Source: a virus. From it: a DNA stretch of 38,424 nt. The DNA is taken from IMG/VR virus record IMGVR_UViG_3300017971_000502, positions 1 to 38,424 of that record; one strand, given 5' to 3'. A model generated the notes under the pieces. The model was not told the DNA's origin and ran no database searches. It saw nothing but the letters and a program-made list of their open reading frames with translations. Shown piece by piece: positions 1 to 6,848 of the stretch; the first letter of the stretch is position 1, and each line of letters begins with the position of its first letter. Both the position numbers and the translations under genes were made by a program.

Positions 1-65
1 CCTTGACTACCTTGACCACCCCACGCCACTCACCTTTATAATTACCTTGATTACCTTTTCTACCA
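1..65. other. Left edge, low-complexity repeats, no assigned gene
   Basis: This stretch has more G+C than what follows and contains short near-repeats of CTACCTTGA/TTACCTTGA type. On the + strand, frame 2 is open from the window edge to a TAA at 95-97 (31 codons, Leu/Thr/Ile-rich), so it could be the tail of a gene that starts outside the window. The repeats could equally be noncoding. I cannot decide, and make no functional claim. Confidence 0.25.
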
Positions 66-115
66 AAAAAAATTATAACTTTTATTGCATCAAATAAAAA
101 AGTTATAATTTTTTT
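66..115. terminator. Perfect A/T-rich hairpin, possible bidirectional terminator
   Basis: Bases 66-83 and 98-115 are perfect reverse complements (18-bp stem, 14-nt loop). The stem starts with an A-run and ends with a T-run, so either strand would give a hairpin merging into U residues. It has only one G-C pair per arm, which is weak for an intrinsic terminator. The right arm ends directly against the -35 box at 117, so it may instead be an operator or an insulator between upstream genes and this promoter. Confidence 0.45.
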
Positions 116-116
116 C

Positions 117-145
117 TTGACTCATTTAGTTTTTATTAGTATTAT
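117..145 (+). promoter_or_regulatory. Sigma70-like promoter, copy A
   Basis: TTGACT (117-122), a 17-nt spacer and TATTAT (140-145). Only six bases separate the -10 box from the ATG at 152, so the predicted transcript starts at or next to the start codon and would be leaderless. The block 97-149 is repeated at 341-393 with 48 of 53 bases identical by my alignment. Confidence 0.7.
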
Positions 146-151
146 TAAAGT

Positions 152-352
152 ATGAAACAAGCAAAGACATTAACAATGTTGGCAAAATTAACACCATCAA
201 AAATTATAAAAATTAATAAATCTGAATTTTGGTTCGATCCAAAAAAGAAATGTTATTATTTTAAAACAAATAAAAAATTAGAAATAAGTTATAATGGCAG
301 AAGACTTGCTGAAACGATGCTAAAATTAAGTGAATCAAGGAAAAAGTTATAA
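152..352 (+). CDS. Small basic hypothetical protein
   Basis: A 66-residue Lys-rich protein that I do not recognise. It has no signal peptide or membrane segment. The ATG at 152 lies six bases after a good -10 box and has no Shine-Dalgarno site, so it would be translated from a leaderless message. The alternative is the internal ATG at 176 (58 residues), which also lacks a convincing Shine-Dalgarno site. The stop codon lies inside an 18-bp perfect palindrome (341-358) that begins the second promoter copy, so gene and promoter are interlocked. It may be an early or regulatory phage protein; that is inferred only from its position and promoter. Confidence 0.6.
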   Translation: MKQAKTLTMLAKLTPSKIIKINKSEFWFDPKKKCYYFKTNKKLEISYNGRRLAETMLKLSESRKKL

Positions 353-358
353 CTTTTT
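341..358. repeat. Perfect 18-bp palindrome upstream of promoter copy B
   Basis: The two 9-base halves, each AAAAAGTTA on its own strand, are exact reverse complements with no loop. The core GTTATAA(C/T) followed by a T-run is shared with the same position of promoter copy A (102-115) and with the opposite arm at 66-83. The placement just upstream of both -35 boxes suggests a protein-binding operator or UP-like element. Confidence 0.5.
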
Positions 359-360
359 TC

Positions 361-389
361 TTGACTCACTTAATTTTTCTTAGTATTCT
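361..389 (+). promoter_or_regulatory. Sigma70-like promoter, copy B
   Basis: TTGACT (361-366), a 17-nt spacer and TATTCT (384-389), a near-copy of the promoter at 117-145. Here the next start codon is at 552, so the transcript would have a leader of about 155 nt containing the large hairpin at 413-485. It is the likely promoter of the genes at 552-1882. Confidence 0.65.
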
Positions 390-412
390 TAAATAAGAAG
401 GCAACAAAAGAA

Positions 413-485
413 AGGTTAAAAAAAACAAAAAATTAATTTGTTACCGTATCCAGCTAAAACAAATCAATTTTTTTGTTTTTAACCT
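413..485 (+). promoter_or_regulatory. Long imperfect hairpin in mRNA leader
   Basis: Left arm 413-442 and right arm 458-485 pair over nearly their whole length (AGGTTAAAAA... against ...TTTTTAACCT), with a loop of about 15 nt. It lies between promoter copy B and the gene at 552. It is a leader structure rather than a classic terminator because the right arm ends in AACCT, not a T-run. Protection of the mRNA 5' end, attenuation or a protein-binding site are all possible. Confidence 0.5.
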
Positions 486-551
486 AAAAAACGGAGAAAT
501 ACTCGCAAAAAAAGTAGTGAAAGCTTGGACAAAAGACTAAGGAGAAAAAAA

Positions 552-1052
552 ATGGCAAAGAAAATGACAATGACAATCAAAGAATTCGAAGATTATCGAT
601 CAAAAACGAATCCGATAATCATCGTATCGTACTCAACGATTAAAGGACGTGAGCGAGTTATCGACAGGGAAAAAATTAAGGAAAAAGGAAAGCAATTGAT
701 AAAAAAAGCAATTGAATCAAAAAAATGGCAAAGAAAATGCATAATTGGTGGAGTTGTTTGCAAAAGTTATAAACAAGCCGCAATGGCAGATTATGCATTC
801 TTATTAGCATTCCCGAGTGGGGTTTGTTACGTGTGGCATACTCGGGATTTTGCGTTTAAAACCCCATGGGGTGACACTTGTGTCTCTGACTATCGAATTA
901 TCAATAAGCTTTTTTTGGGCTGCGGTGGAAACTTTGCGGAACAGCGCACAGGAAAAGAAAAGCGCCCAAGAAGCCCATTCCATGCAATAAGAAAAACAAA
1001 AAGGAAAATTGTTGATCAGATTATTGGTAAAAAATCACAACAAAAATCTTGA
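552..1052 (+). CDS. Hypothetical basic protein, 166 aa
   Basis: I chose the ATG at 552 because AAGGAG at 539-544 sits seven bases upstream; an in-frame ATG at 525 exists but lies before this site. The protein has a lysine-rich N-terminal half, a central hydrophobic/aromatic part (around YAFLLAFPSGVCYVWHTRDF) and a basic C-terminal tail. I recognise no family. A CCCCATGGGG palindrome (862-871) falls inside the codons for Thr-Pro-Trp-Gly. The -35 box of the next promoter overlaps its stop codon region. It is probably cotranscribed with the downstream small genes and is likely a phage accessory protein. Confidence 0.7.
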   Translation: MAKKMTMTIKEFEDYRSKTNPIIIVSYSTIKGRERVIDREKIKEKGKQLIKKAIESKKWQRKCIIGGVVCKSYKQAAMADYAFLLAFPSGVCYVWHTRDFAFKTPWGDTCVSDYRIINKLFLGCGGNFAEQRTGKEKRPRSPFHAIRKTKRKIVDQIIGKKSQQKS

Positions 1053-1076
1053 CATCATCAAATGGTTTGATAAAGT
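1049..1076 (+). promoter_or_regulatory. Sigma70-like promoter before the AQP-repeat gene
   Basis: TTGACA (1049-1054), 16 nt, TAAAGT (1071-1076). The -35 is consensus; the -10 matches four of six bases. The predicted start is near 1083, giving a leader of about 35 nt with AAGGAG at 1104-1109 before the ATG at 1118. Confidence 0.5.
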
Positions 1077-1117
1077 AATCAAGTTATTTAATGATGTCAA
1101 TCAAAGGAGACCATAAA

Positions 1118-1537
1118 ATGGCCAAGAGATCAGTACAGCTAGCACAACTAGCACAACAAGCACAACCAGCACAACCAGCACAACCAGCACAACCAGCACA
1201 ACCAGCACAACCAGCACAACAAGTGCAAAAAAAGACAAGAAAGAAACCGACAGAAGAGGACAAGGCAAAGAGAAGAGAAGAACAAAAACAAGCCACGACA
1301 AAAACGATTGGATTAATGGTTGAAATATCAACATCGTTGAAGTCGCTTAATTTAAATGAACTTTCAACGATGCTTGACTTAAGATCGTTGCAATCTGATT
1401 TTTTGGTTTTGCAAAATGAAATCAAAAAAGTCCAACATGGATTAACGAAGGGGTGCTTTGAAGAAGTGGCCCTTTCATTAAATAAAGAAATAGACGAATC
1501 ATGGAAAAAACTCGAACAAGCTTTACGATCTAAATAA
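1118..1537 (+). CDS. Hypothetical protein with (AQP)n repeat and coiled-coil-like C-terminus
   Basis: The start at 1118 is set by AAGGAG at 1104-1109. The 139-residue protein opens with a short basic stretch, then Ala-Gln-Leu/Gln/Pro triplets (about residues 7-35) made by a 9-bp tandem DNA repeat. A highly charged Lys/Glu/Arg segment follows, and then an amphipathic helical C-terminal half rich in Leu, Ser and Glu. The AQP stretch is probably a flexible linker. The Lys/Gln-rich centre could bind nucleic acid, but nothing specific is recognised. It has its own candidate promoter overlapping the end of the upstream gene. Confidence 0.7.
   Translation: MAKRSVQLAQLAQQAQPAQPAQPAQPAQPAQPAQQVQKKTRKKPTEEDKAKRREEQKQATTKTIGLMVEISTSLKSLNLNELSTMLDLRSLQSDFLVLQNEIKKVQHGLTKGCFEEVALSLNKEIDESWKKLEQALRSK
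1141..1221 (+). repeat. 9-bp tandem repeat (AGCACAACN), nine copies
   Basis: Nine consecutive 9-mers. The six central ones are identical (AGCACAACC) and the outer ones differ in the last base. More decayed units flank it (1132-1140 and 1222-1230). It encodes Ala-Gln-Pro triplets in frame. The identical core suggests recent slippage expansion, so length may differ between related phages. Confidence 0.9.
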
Positions 1538-1545
1538 TCATCAGT

Positions 1546-1600
1546 CACAAATCACAAATCACGAATCACTTTTTTTAAACCAAAAACCAAAAACCAAAAC
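1546..1600 (+). repeat. Two short heptamer repeats in the leader of the next gene
   Basis: CACAAAT units (1546-1566, the third being CACGAAT) are followed by a T-run (1570-1576) and then three ACCAAAA-type units (to 1600) directly before the AAGGAG at 1601. Both repeats have a 7-base unit. No stem-loop is visible, so the T-run is not an intrinsic terminator. Function unknown; it may keep the ribosome entry region unstructured. Confidence 0.5.
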
Positions 1601-1615
1601 AAGGAGATTTGAGTA

Positions 1616-1882
1616 ATGAGAAAATCATTATTGCCGGAAAACGGTGGGTGTTGGTTTTGTTTTGAAAATGAATGTGATAAATATTTTTTTTCATTCAATA
1701 CATGTGTTCATTTGTCTTGCTTAAATAATATTTTAAAAAATGGAACAAACAAAATAAATAAAGCTTCTACCAATACAGAAAAAGAATTTTATAAACAGCA
1801 ATTAAAAGATGCTATCGATATGAATAACAGATTGGTTGATATCCCAAAAAATATTTTTTCTGGATTACTTGATAATTGTTGA
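1616..1882 (+). CDS. Small cysteine-rich hypothetical protein
   Basis: 88 residues with AAGGAG at 1601-1606 nine bases before the ATG. The N-terminal half has a Cys-x2-Cys pair (CWFC, residues 12-15), another Cys at about 20, and CVHLSC at about 31-36. This would fit a small zinc-binding fold. The C-terminal half is a Lys/Asn-rich helix. No family is recognised. The TGA stop (1880-1882) abuts the TAA of the convergent tail fibre gene, so late and left-arm transcripts run into each other here with no visible terminator. Confidence 0.65.
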   Translation: MRKSLLPENGGCWFCFENECDKYFFSFNTCVHLSCLNNILKNGTNKINKASTNTEKEFYKQQLKDAIDMNNRLVDIPKNIFSGLLDNC

Positions 1883-3427
1883 TTATCTTACCATTGATGT
1901 CATAGTATATGTAATTTCTGCGCCACGAATCATGTTATCCGGACCAGATCCGGCACCACCTTGTAAATAACCTTCTAAACTATAACATTTGTTATTTGAT
2001 GTTCTATCAACAGATACAGAAATTGTTCCACTATCAATTGTGTATTGACCTGCTGCATCAAGTCCAGAATTCCATGGTCCACCTTCGGAATCCCTTGATG
2101 ATGATGTAGAAGATGGATCAAATGATAATAATTCAATTGAATGGTTTGTTGCTGTATCTTGTTCACCCCATACCCTAATTCGTGTAATCACACAAACCAT
2201 TGGTAATTCTCTTAAATCCAACAAAACAATTGGAACTAAAACAGAACTAGCTCCTCTGAATATCCCACCCCATGTGACATGATATTCAGATTGCATTTCT
2301 GGAAAACCACTTGCTTCTTGCCCGGGCGCATATGAATCTTTAAAACTTAAACCAGAATAAAATAGTTTAAAAGAAGTTGCTGAAAAAAATACAGGCACAC
2401 TACCAAGACCAATGATGCCAGCACTTTTAAAATCCATTTTTACATCATCTATGGTTAAACCATTTGGTGTTGCCGTACCAATGCCTTGGATGACTCCCCC
2501 ATTTAAATCTATCGTTTTTCCTTTTGTATCAATACCTACTTCATCAATGGTGATACCATTTGGTGATGGTGATCCTATGTTATACAGATTGCCGCCGGAA
2601 AGATCTATTGGTTTGTTGTGCATATTAATTCCGGAAGCTTGCATGTCAATCCCACTTGGTGATGCAACCCCGATATTGATTATGTCATTACCTTGCATAT
2701 CCAATATGCTACCGAAATTAAACGATCCACCAACAATTAAATCATTTACAACATTAAGATCATTACCAATTTCACCATCGCCGGACGTTGTTATTGTGCT
2801 TCCATCTATATTTCCTACCGTAATATCTCCATTAACTGTTGTATTTCCATTTATTTCACCACCGGTTTGAAAATTAAATCCAATTTGTTTCCGTGAAACA
2901 TCTATCATTGCATCGGTGATTGCGGTCGTTGTATCATAAATACGGATATCACAAAGAAGGATTTTATTCGCAACTAGCGACGGAGGTGTTGGTGTTCCAG
3001 TAGTTTCTGTTCCAGCATATACATGGATCTCAAACGATTCATCTACTTCAAAGTAAACCGTATCACCGTTACCATCTGTCCGTGGATCGGATAAATTCCG
3101 CTCAAATGCAGCAAATAATGAAATATATCGACTATTTCCAGCCGACGGAATTGTGCTTGCACCAAGATAATCCAATGCACAATTTACTATTTCCTCAGCC
3201 GGTACGCGTATCCGTTTTCCTTGATCGTTATAGCATTCTCCTGGTTGTACCTCAACGGTCAAATTGGGAGTCGGATCTGCTTCCGATACACTTAAACCAA
3301 CAACAATACCCTCAATACCAATATCGACGACAAAATTCCATAATGAATTTTCGAGATCATCAAAAGCTTCATCAAGTTCATCTTCCATTACGGTTTGTTC
3401 AAAATAAAAATTCTTTCTATCTGACAT
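1883..3427 (-). CDS. Tail fibre protein
   Basis: 514 residues, the last gene of the late operon. The N-terminal ~170 residues resemble the baseplate-attachment region of phage fibres (an acidic helix, then a beta-rich segment around GECYNDQGKRIRV). The middle (about 190-340) has repeating short strands of the type GNDIINIG-ASPSGI and GNLYNIGSPSPNGI, typical of trimeric beta-helical fibre shafts. The C-terminal ~170 residues form a likely receptor-binding head. The start has AAAGGT about 13 bases upstream. It follows the gpI-like gene, the usual fibre position. No chaperone or assembly gene for the fibre is seen. Family-level function is inferred from architecture and position. Confidence 0.75.
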   Translation of the reverse strand: MSDRKNFYFEQTVMEDELDEAFDDLENSLWNFVVDIGIEGIVVGLSVSEADPTPNLTVEVQPGECYNDQGKRIRVPAEEIVNCALDYLGASTIPSAGNSRYISLFAAFERNLSDPRTDGNGDTVYFEVDESFEIHVYAGTETTGTPTPPSLVANKILLCDIRIYDTTTAITDAMIDVSRKQIGFNFQTGGEINGNTTVNGDITVGNIDGSTITTSGDGEIGNDLNVVNDLIVGGSFNFGSILDMQGNDIINIGVASPSGIDMQASGINMHNKPIDLSGGNLYNIGSPSPNGITIDEVGIDTKGKTIDLNGGVIQGIGTATPNGLTIDDVKMDFKSAGIIGLGSVPVFFSATSFKLFYSGLSFKDSYAPGQEASGFPEMQSEYHVTWGGIFRGASSVLVPIVLLDLRELPMVCVITRIRVWGEQDTATNHSIELLSFDPSSTSSSRDSEGGPWNSGLDAAGQYTIDSGTISVSVDRTSNNKCYSLEGYLQGGAGSGPDNMIRGAEITYTMTSMVR

Positions 3428-3451
3428 TTTTTATTTTTACCTTTTTTTGTT

Positions 3452-4957
3452 TTACGGAACATACCACCATTCACTACGTTGACCGAGAATTGTTTCAGTA
3501 CCTAACTCAGAAACACCCAATGACCACCGTACCGGATCATCCGGTGGAACAATTGGTTCAATAAATCCTCTAAAATGTGTATGAGCCGGTTTCATGTATT
3601 CAATAATATCAGTTATTTGTTCTTCTTCTTCATCAGTTAATACTTGTGATGTTACGACCCAAAATGAATACAAATCATATTGATTTCCTGGACCCAATAC
3701 TGTTTCTGTACCCAATTCAGAAACACCTAATATCCAATTATCAGACCACCAATAAATTATATCAGAAATAGCATCATATCCAAGAAAAAATCTAACAACA
3801 TTTTTAATTCCGATTTCCGTCCCAACTTGTTTATAAATAGATATAAGCAATGAACATAATTTACGTTTTTTGTTCAAACTCAAACCAACGGTTAACTTAT
3901 AAAACGGATTTCCGAAATCAAACAATGTAGCATCGGCAGCGGACTCTGATAGGTAATCAATAGAACATAATTCATTATAGAATGCATCAATATCTTCAAG
4001 AAGTCTATTAAATACTTCTTGAAATACTGTGCAGAATTTTAAAAAATCTTGTTCTTCTATTTCGGAATCAGCTAATCTATGAACACGTGAAAAAAGATCA
4101 TAATATAAATTTATAGAATTACGATTTACATTTGAAACAATAAAACCTTTAAAATCCCATTGTCCGTCTTCGGTTTGTATTGGAGAAATATCATAAACAA
4201 CATTAGAAACTTGCATTAAATATGATGCGTTTGCTGTATGTTGAAAATCAGTAGTTAATTTTATTCTTGTTGATCGTTTTTTACCTAATGAAATAGACGA
4301 ATATTCAGGAACTTCTTCCGCTTTTGTTACCGTTAATTCAACCGCTTCACCTGGTTCCGTTAATGAACCGGAACTTGGTCTGGTAATCACGTAATTAGCC
4401 GGATTTGCAGCGTCCGATGCACCCCCCCCATGGGATATCCAGTCAACCGGCGTCCATTGATCGGACGGATTTATTAGTCCAATAGATGTATTTCTTACAA
4501 CAATTGGTAAATCGAATTCTAATTCAATTGTTCGTCTTCCGGTTGTAATTAAATTAAGTAAAATAGGGGTTGTTGCTACCTCGAAATCCCATTGATCTTC
4601 TCTGTAATCTCCTATTGTATCTTCGACATAAACTGTTATTCTATATTCTGCATCTGCTAAATATGGATGTGTTGTAATTTCGACATCAAAACCACCGAAT
4701 ACATTCGGTACTATTGTGCCGTCATAATCCGGTGTTTGAAAGACCCCATTAATGATCATATTTTCTGTTATTGGTGTTCCATTTGGGTCTTGAATAATGT
4801 CAACATCTAACGAACTCTGTACGGCTTCACCTGTTGAATCCGAAACAACAAATGAAATTATTGCATCACCGATTTCTGAATCTGTATCTGGCTCTTTTTC
4901 GGTAATTACTGGCGGATTATTTGGCAATCCATAGTAATCGTATAGTAATTGCCCCAT
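3452..4957 (-). CDS. gpI-like tail/baseplate protein with Ig-like N-terminal region
   Basis: 501 residues. The C-terminal half matches the P2 gpI type: a helical region around FDFGNPFYKLTVGLSLNKKR, then KQVGTEIGIKNVVRFFLG, and a terminal EQITDIIEYMKPAHTHFRGF signature. The N-terminal ~270 residues are beta-rich with two Ig/cadherin-like segments, an addition to the usual ~200-residue gpI. The peptide LGVSELGTETxLG occurs twice, near residue 410 and again near the end. The start is firm: TAAGGAGG precedes an ATG embedded in a CCCCATGGGG palindrome (4952-4961). gpI proteins link the baseplate wedge to the fibres, which fits its place between the gpJ region and the fibre gene. Confidence 0.8.
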   Translation of the reverse strand: MGQLLYDYYGLPNNPPVITEKEPDTDSEIGDAIISFVVSDSTGEAVQSSLDVDIIQDPNGTPITENMIINGVFQTPDYDGTIVPNVFGGFDVEITTHPYLADAEYRITVYVEDTIGDYREDQWDFEVATTPILLNLITTGRRTIELEFDLPIVVRNTSIGLINPSDQWTPVDWISHGGGASDAANPANYVITRPSSGSLTEPGEAVELTVTKAEEVPEYSSISLGKKRSTRIKLTTDFQHTANASYLMQVSNVVYDISPIQTEDGQWDFKGFIVSNVNRNSINLYYDLFSRVHRLADSEIEEQDFLKFCTVFQEVFNRLLEDIDAFYNELCSIDYLSESAADATLFDFGNPFYKLTVGLSLNKKRKLCSLLISIYKQVGTEIGIKNVVRFFLGYDAISDIIYWWSDNWILGVSELGTETVLGPGNQYDLYSFWVVTSQVLTDEEEEQITDIIEYMKPAHTHFRGFIEPIVPPDDPVRWSLGVSELGTETILGQRSEWWYVP

Positions 4958-4969
4958 GGGGTTTCCTCC

Positions 4970-5791
4970 TTAGAGCGTAGCTCGCGGTGAGTTCGGACCC
5001 ATAATAACCGCTTTATAATTTGGTAATGATAATTGATCAATTTCTATCGATATTTCATTTTTTGACAATTGATCCATTGATGCTTTTTCTGTATTGTATA
5101 TAGATAGTATTTCAGCGGAATCTGGTAACCCACCAACATTGTCCCAAACACGAACACTAGAAAGAAATTGAGAATATCCATTTGCTCCATTCCCATCTCT
5201 GCCAATAAAAAATTTCGCAGATCCCCCACCGTCCGGTGGAGCAAGGTCGCTGTGTAATCCAGCAGCAACTCCGTTGACGTAAAAATTAACATTCAAATTT
5301 GGTCCTCCGCCATTTAAAGATCTTACCGCAGCAATGTGATCATATTCCGTTGCGCCTCTTAGAATACCTACCGTTGAGTTTGCGGTTACTAGTGTTCCGG
5401 AACCATGCTCCCACCATAGTTGTACAGTATTTGATGCATTCGCTGTTAAGCAAAATTGGTGATTGTTTGCTTGTGTTGATCCGGCTTCACCGGCAGCGAC
5501 AAAATCAAAAATAGTGTCATCGCGTGATCGTCGCACCCAACATGCAATTGCCATTTCTCCAGATAAAATTAAATCTGATTCATTATTAAATGGTGAAATC
5601 ACATGACCATAATTGTATGAAAACAAATGTCTACCATGAACACCACCAACTATTAATGCGCCGTATGTGTAATTCGTTCCAGAAAAATAATAAGTTCCAT
5701 CGTGGTTATTTGCGTGCCCTGATAAATCAGTTGCATTCGCTGGTTCTGTTGACGGTCCATCATTTAATTTCCAATATCCTAGTAATGACAT
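4970..5791 (-). CDS. LamG/concanavalin-like tail protein
   Basis: 273 residues. It begins LLGYWKLNDG and has the pattern of a LamG-type jelly roll: FxxEMAIACWVRRS, then GEAGSTQANNHQFCL, then NVNFYVNGVAAG, then FFIGRDGNG and a closing SSVRVWDNV strand. Such domains bind glycans or protein partners and are common in phage tail tips. Its start lies one base after the stop of the upstream gene, so the two are translationally linked. The last ~40 residues form a separate short segment that may contact the gpI-like protein encoded next. The fold call is from pattern recognition; a carbohydrate-binding role is inference. Confidence 0.65.
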   Translation of the reverse strand: MSLLGYWKLNDGPSTEPANATDLSGHANNHDGTYYFSGTNYTYGALIVGGVHGRHLFSYNYGHVISPFNNESDLILSGEMAIACWVRRSRDDTIFDFVAAGEAGSTQANNHQFCLTANASNTVQLWWEHGSGTLVTANSTVGILRGATEYDHIAAVRSLNGGGPNLNVNFYVNGVAAGLHSDLAPPDGGGSAKFFIGRDGNGANGYSQFLSSVRVWDNVGGLPDSAEILSIYNTEKASMDQLSKNEISIEIDQLSLPNYKAVIMGPNSPRATL

Positions 5792-5792
5792 T

Positions 5793-6839
5793 TTAAAAAC
5801 CAGGTGTTTCTGCTGGTGGCCATTTTAATGCTATACCACCATATGACCCAGAGTCGCTCGCTAGTTGTATCCAATTATTTGATCCCAATAAAACCCCTTC
5901 ACCGGCTGTTTCGTTAACTGCTCTAATCAATCTGAGTTGTCCAAGTAATCCATAGTTTGGAGATTGGTTTTCTCTAACCAATATTCCGATCAAATTATCA
6001 TCACCGGTCCAATGATTAGCAGATAATCCAACCATAAAATCTTCGTCACCAGCATCATATTCATGAGCGTTTATAGCTGTTGTTCCATCCGATGCAACAG
6101 ATATTGATGGCCACCCACATGAAACAGTATATGAAAATGCAGAATAACCACTAAGACTATTTTTGCTTGTAATCATTCTATAATCAGGGCCAGCACTGAG
6201 TGAATTTATTCTACCGGCAAATGATAATTCTGGTTTTGTTATTTCGGCGTGACTGCGTACTGTTTGCCCTAAATAAATTGTTCGTCCTGTTGCGTAATCC
6301 TCATTTTGTCCGTATATAATAGTTGTATCACCATCACCAATAATATGTGACTTCCAATTAAGATCATTTTCTGAAAATATATTTATGTTGTCTTCAACCG
6401 GTTCTGTTGTATCTGAAAAATCTAATGTTCCAGTATTCCAACCACCACCAGAAGAAAATCTTTTACAGATCAATTCATAACTTCCTTCTTCGCCGTAGTC
6501 TTGTCCAGAACAATCATCGAATCCACCGCCGGATGATGAATTAAAAATTTGAAACTTGCATTGCCATTGTCGTGAACCAGATCCATCGAGTAACTCTGAT
6601 GATAAATCAGCTTGCACAACAAACCATGCGTTATCTGAAAATGCTGGTGGCCATGAAGTCCAACCAGTCGGATCACCGGTACCCCCTGGTGTTGTTTCGG
6701 TTCCATATTGAACAATTGAATAATCTGGATGATCAATAAAATAATTTAATAAGTGCCAAAAAAATCTAAAACAACTATTTGATGGTAACGTTGAATTTAA
6801 CCATGTTTCATTTACTCTATAATCAAATGTTCCGCCCAT
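5793..6839 (-). CDS. Tail-tip protein, paralogue of the gene at 6849
   Basis: 348 residues, no named family recognised. It shares with its upstream neighbour the block GxDYGxEG...RF..GGWNT...DF, the WFVVQ...WQ..F strand before it, and a C-terminal LGxLRLI motif, so the pair arose by duplication. Rich in Gly, Ser, Trp and Asp, like phage baseplate or fibre-associated beta proteins. AGGAT sits at the usual distance from the ATG. The gene lies between gpJ and gpI, where baseplate decorations or fibre adaptors are encoded. Confidence 0.6.
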   Translation of the reverse strand: MGGTFDYRVNETWLNSTLPSNSCFRFFWHLLNYFIDHPDYSIVQYGTETTPGGTGDPTGWTSWPPAFSDNAWFVVQADLSSELLDGSGSRQWQCKFQIFNSSSGGGFDDCSGQDYGEEGSYELICKRFSSGGGWNTGTLDFSDTTEPVEDNINIFSENDLNWKSHIIGDGDTTIIYGQNEDYATGRTIYLGQTVRSHAEITKPELSFAGRINSLSAGPDYRMITSKNSLSGYSAFSYTVSCGWPSISVASDGTTAINAHEYDAGDEDFMVGLSANHWTGDDNLIGILVRENQSPNYGLLGQLRLIRAVNETAGEGVLLGSNNWIQLASDSGSYGGIALKWPPAETPGF

Positions 6840-6848
6840 TTTTAATCC

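Noticed and set aside
1141-1221. Possible CRISPR array
   Set aside because: A direct 9-bp tandem with no spacers. The same holds for the 18-bp tract at 38303-38424.
1084-1548. Cysteine-rich open frame on the - strand over the 9-bp repeat
   Set aside because: It is only the reverse reading of the AQP repeat gene, with no binding site, and the + strand frame has both promoter and AAGGAG.
2412-2870. 152-codon + strand frame inside the tail fibre gene
   Set aside because: A mirror frame of the fibre repeats, with no Shine-Dalgarno site or promoter; the - strand protein has clear fibre features.
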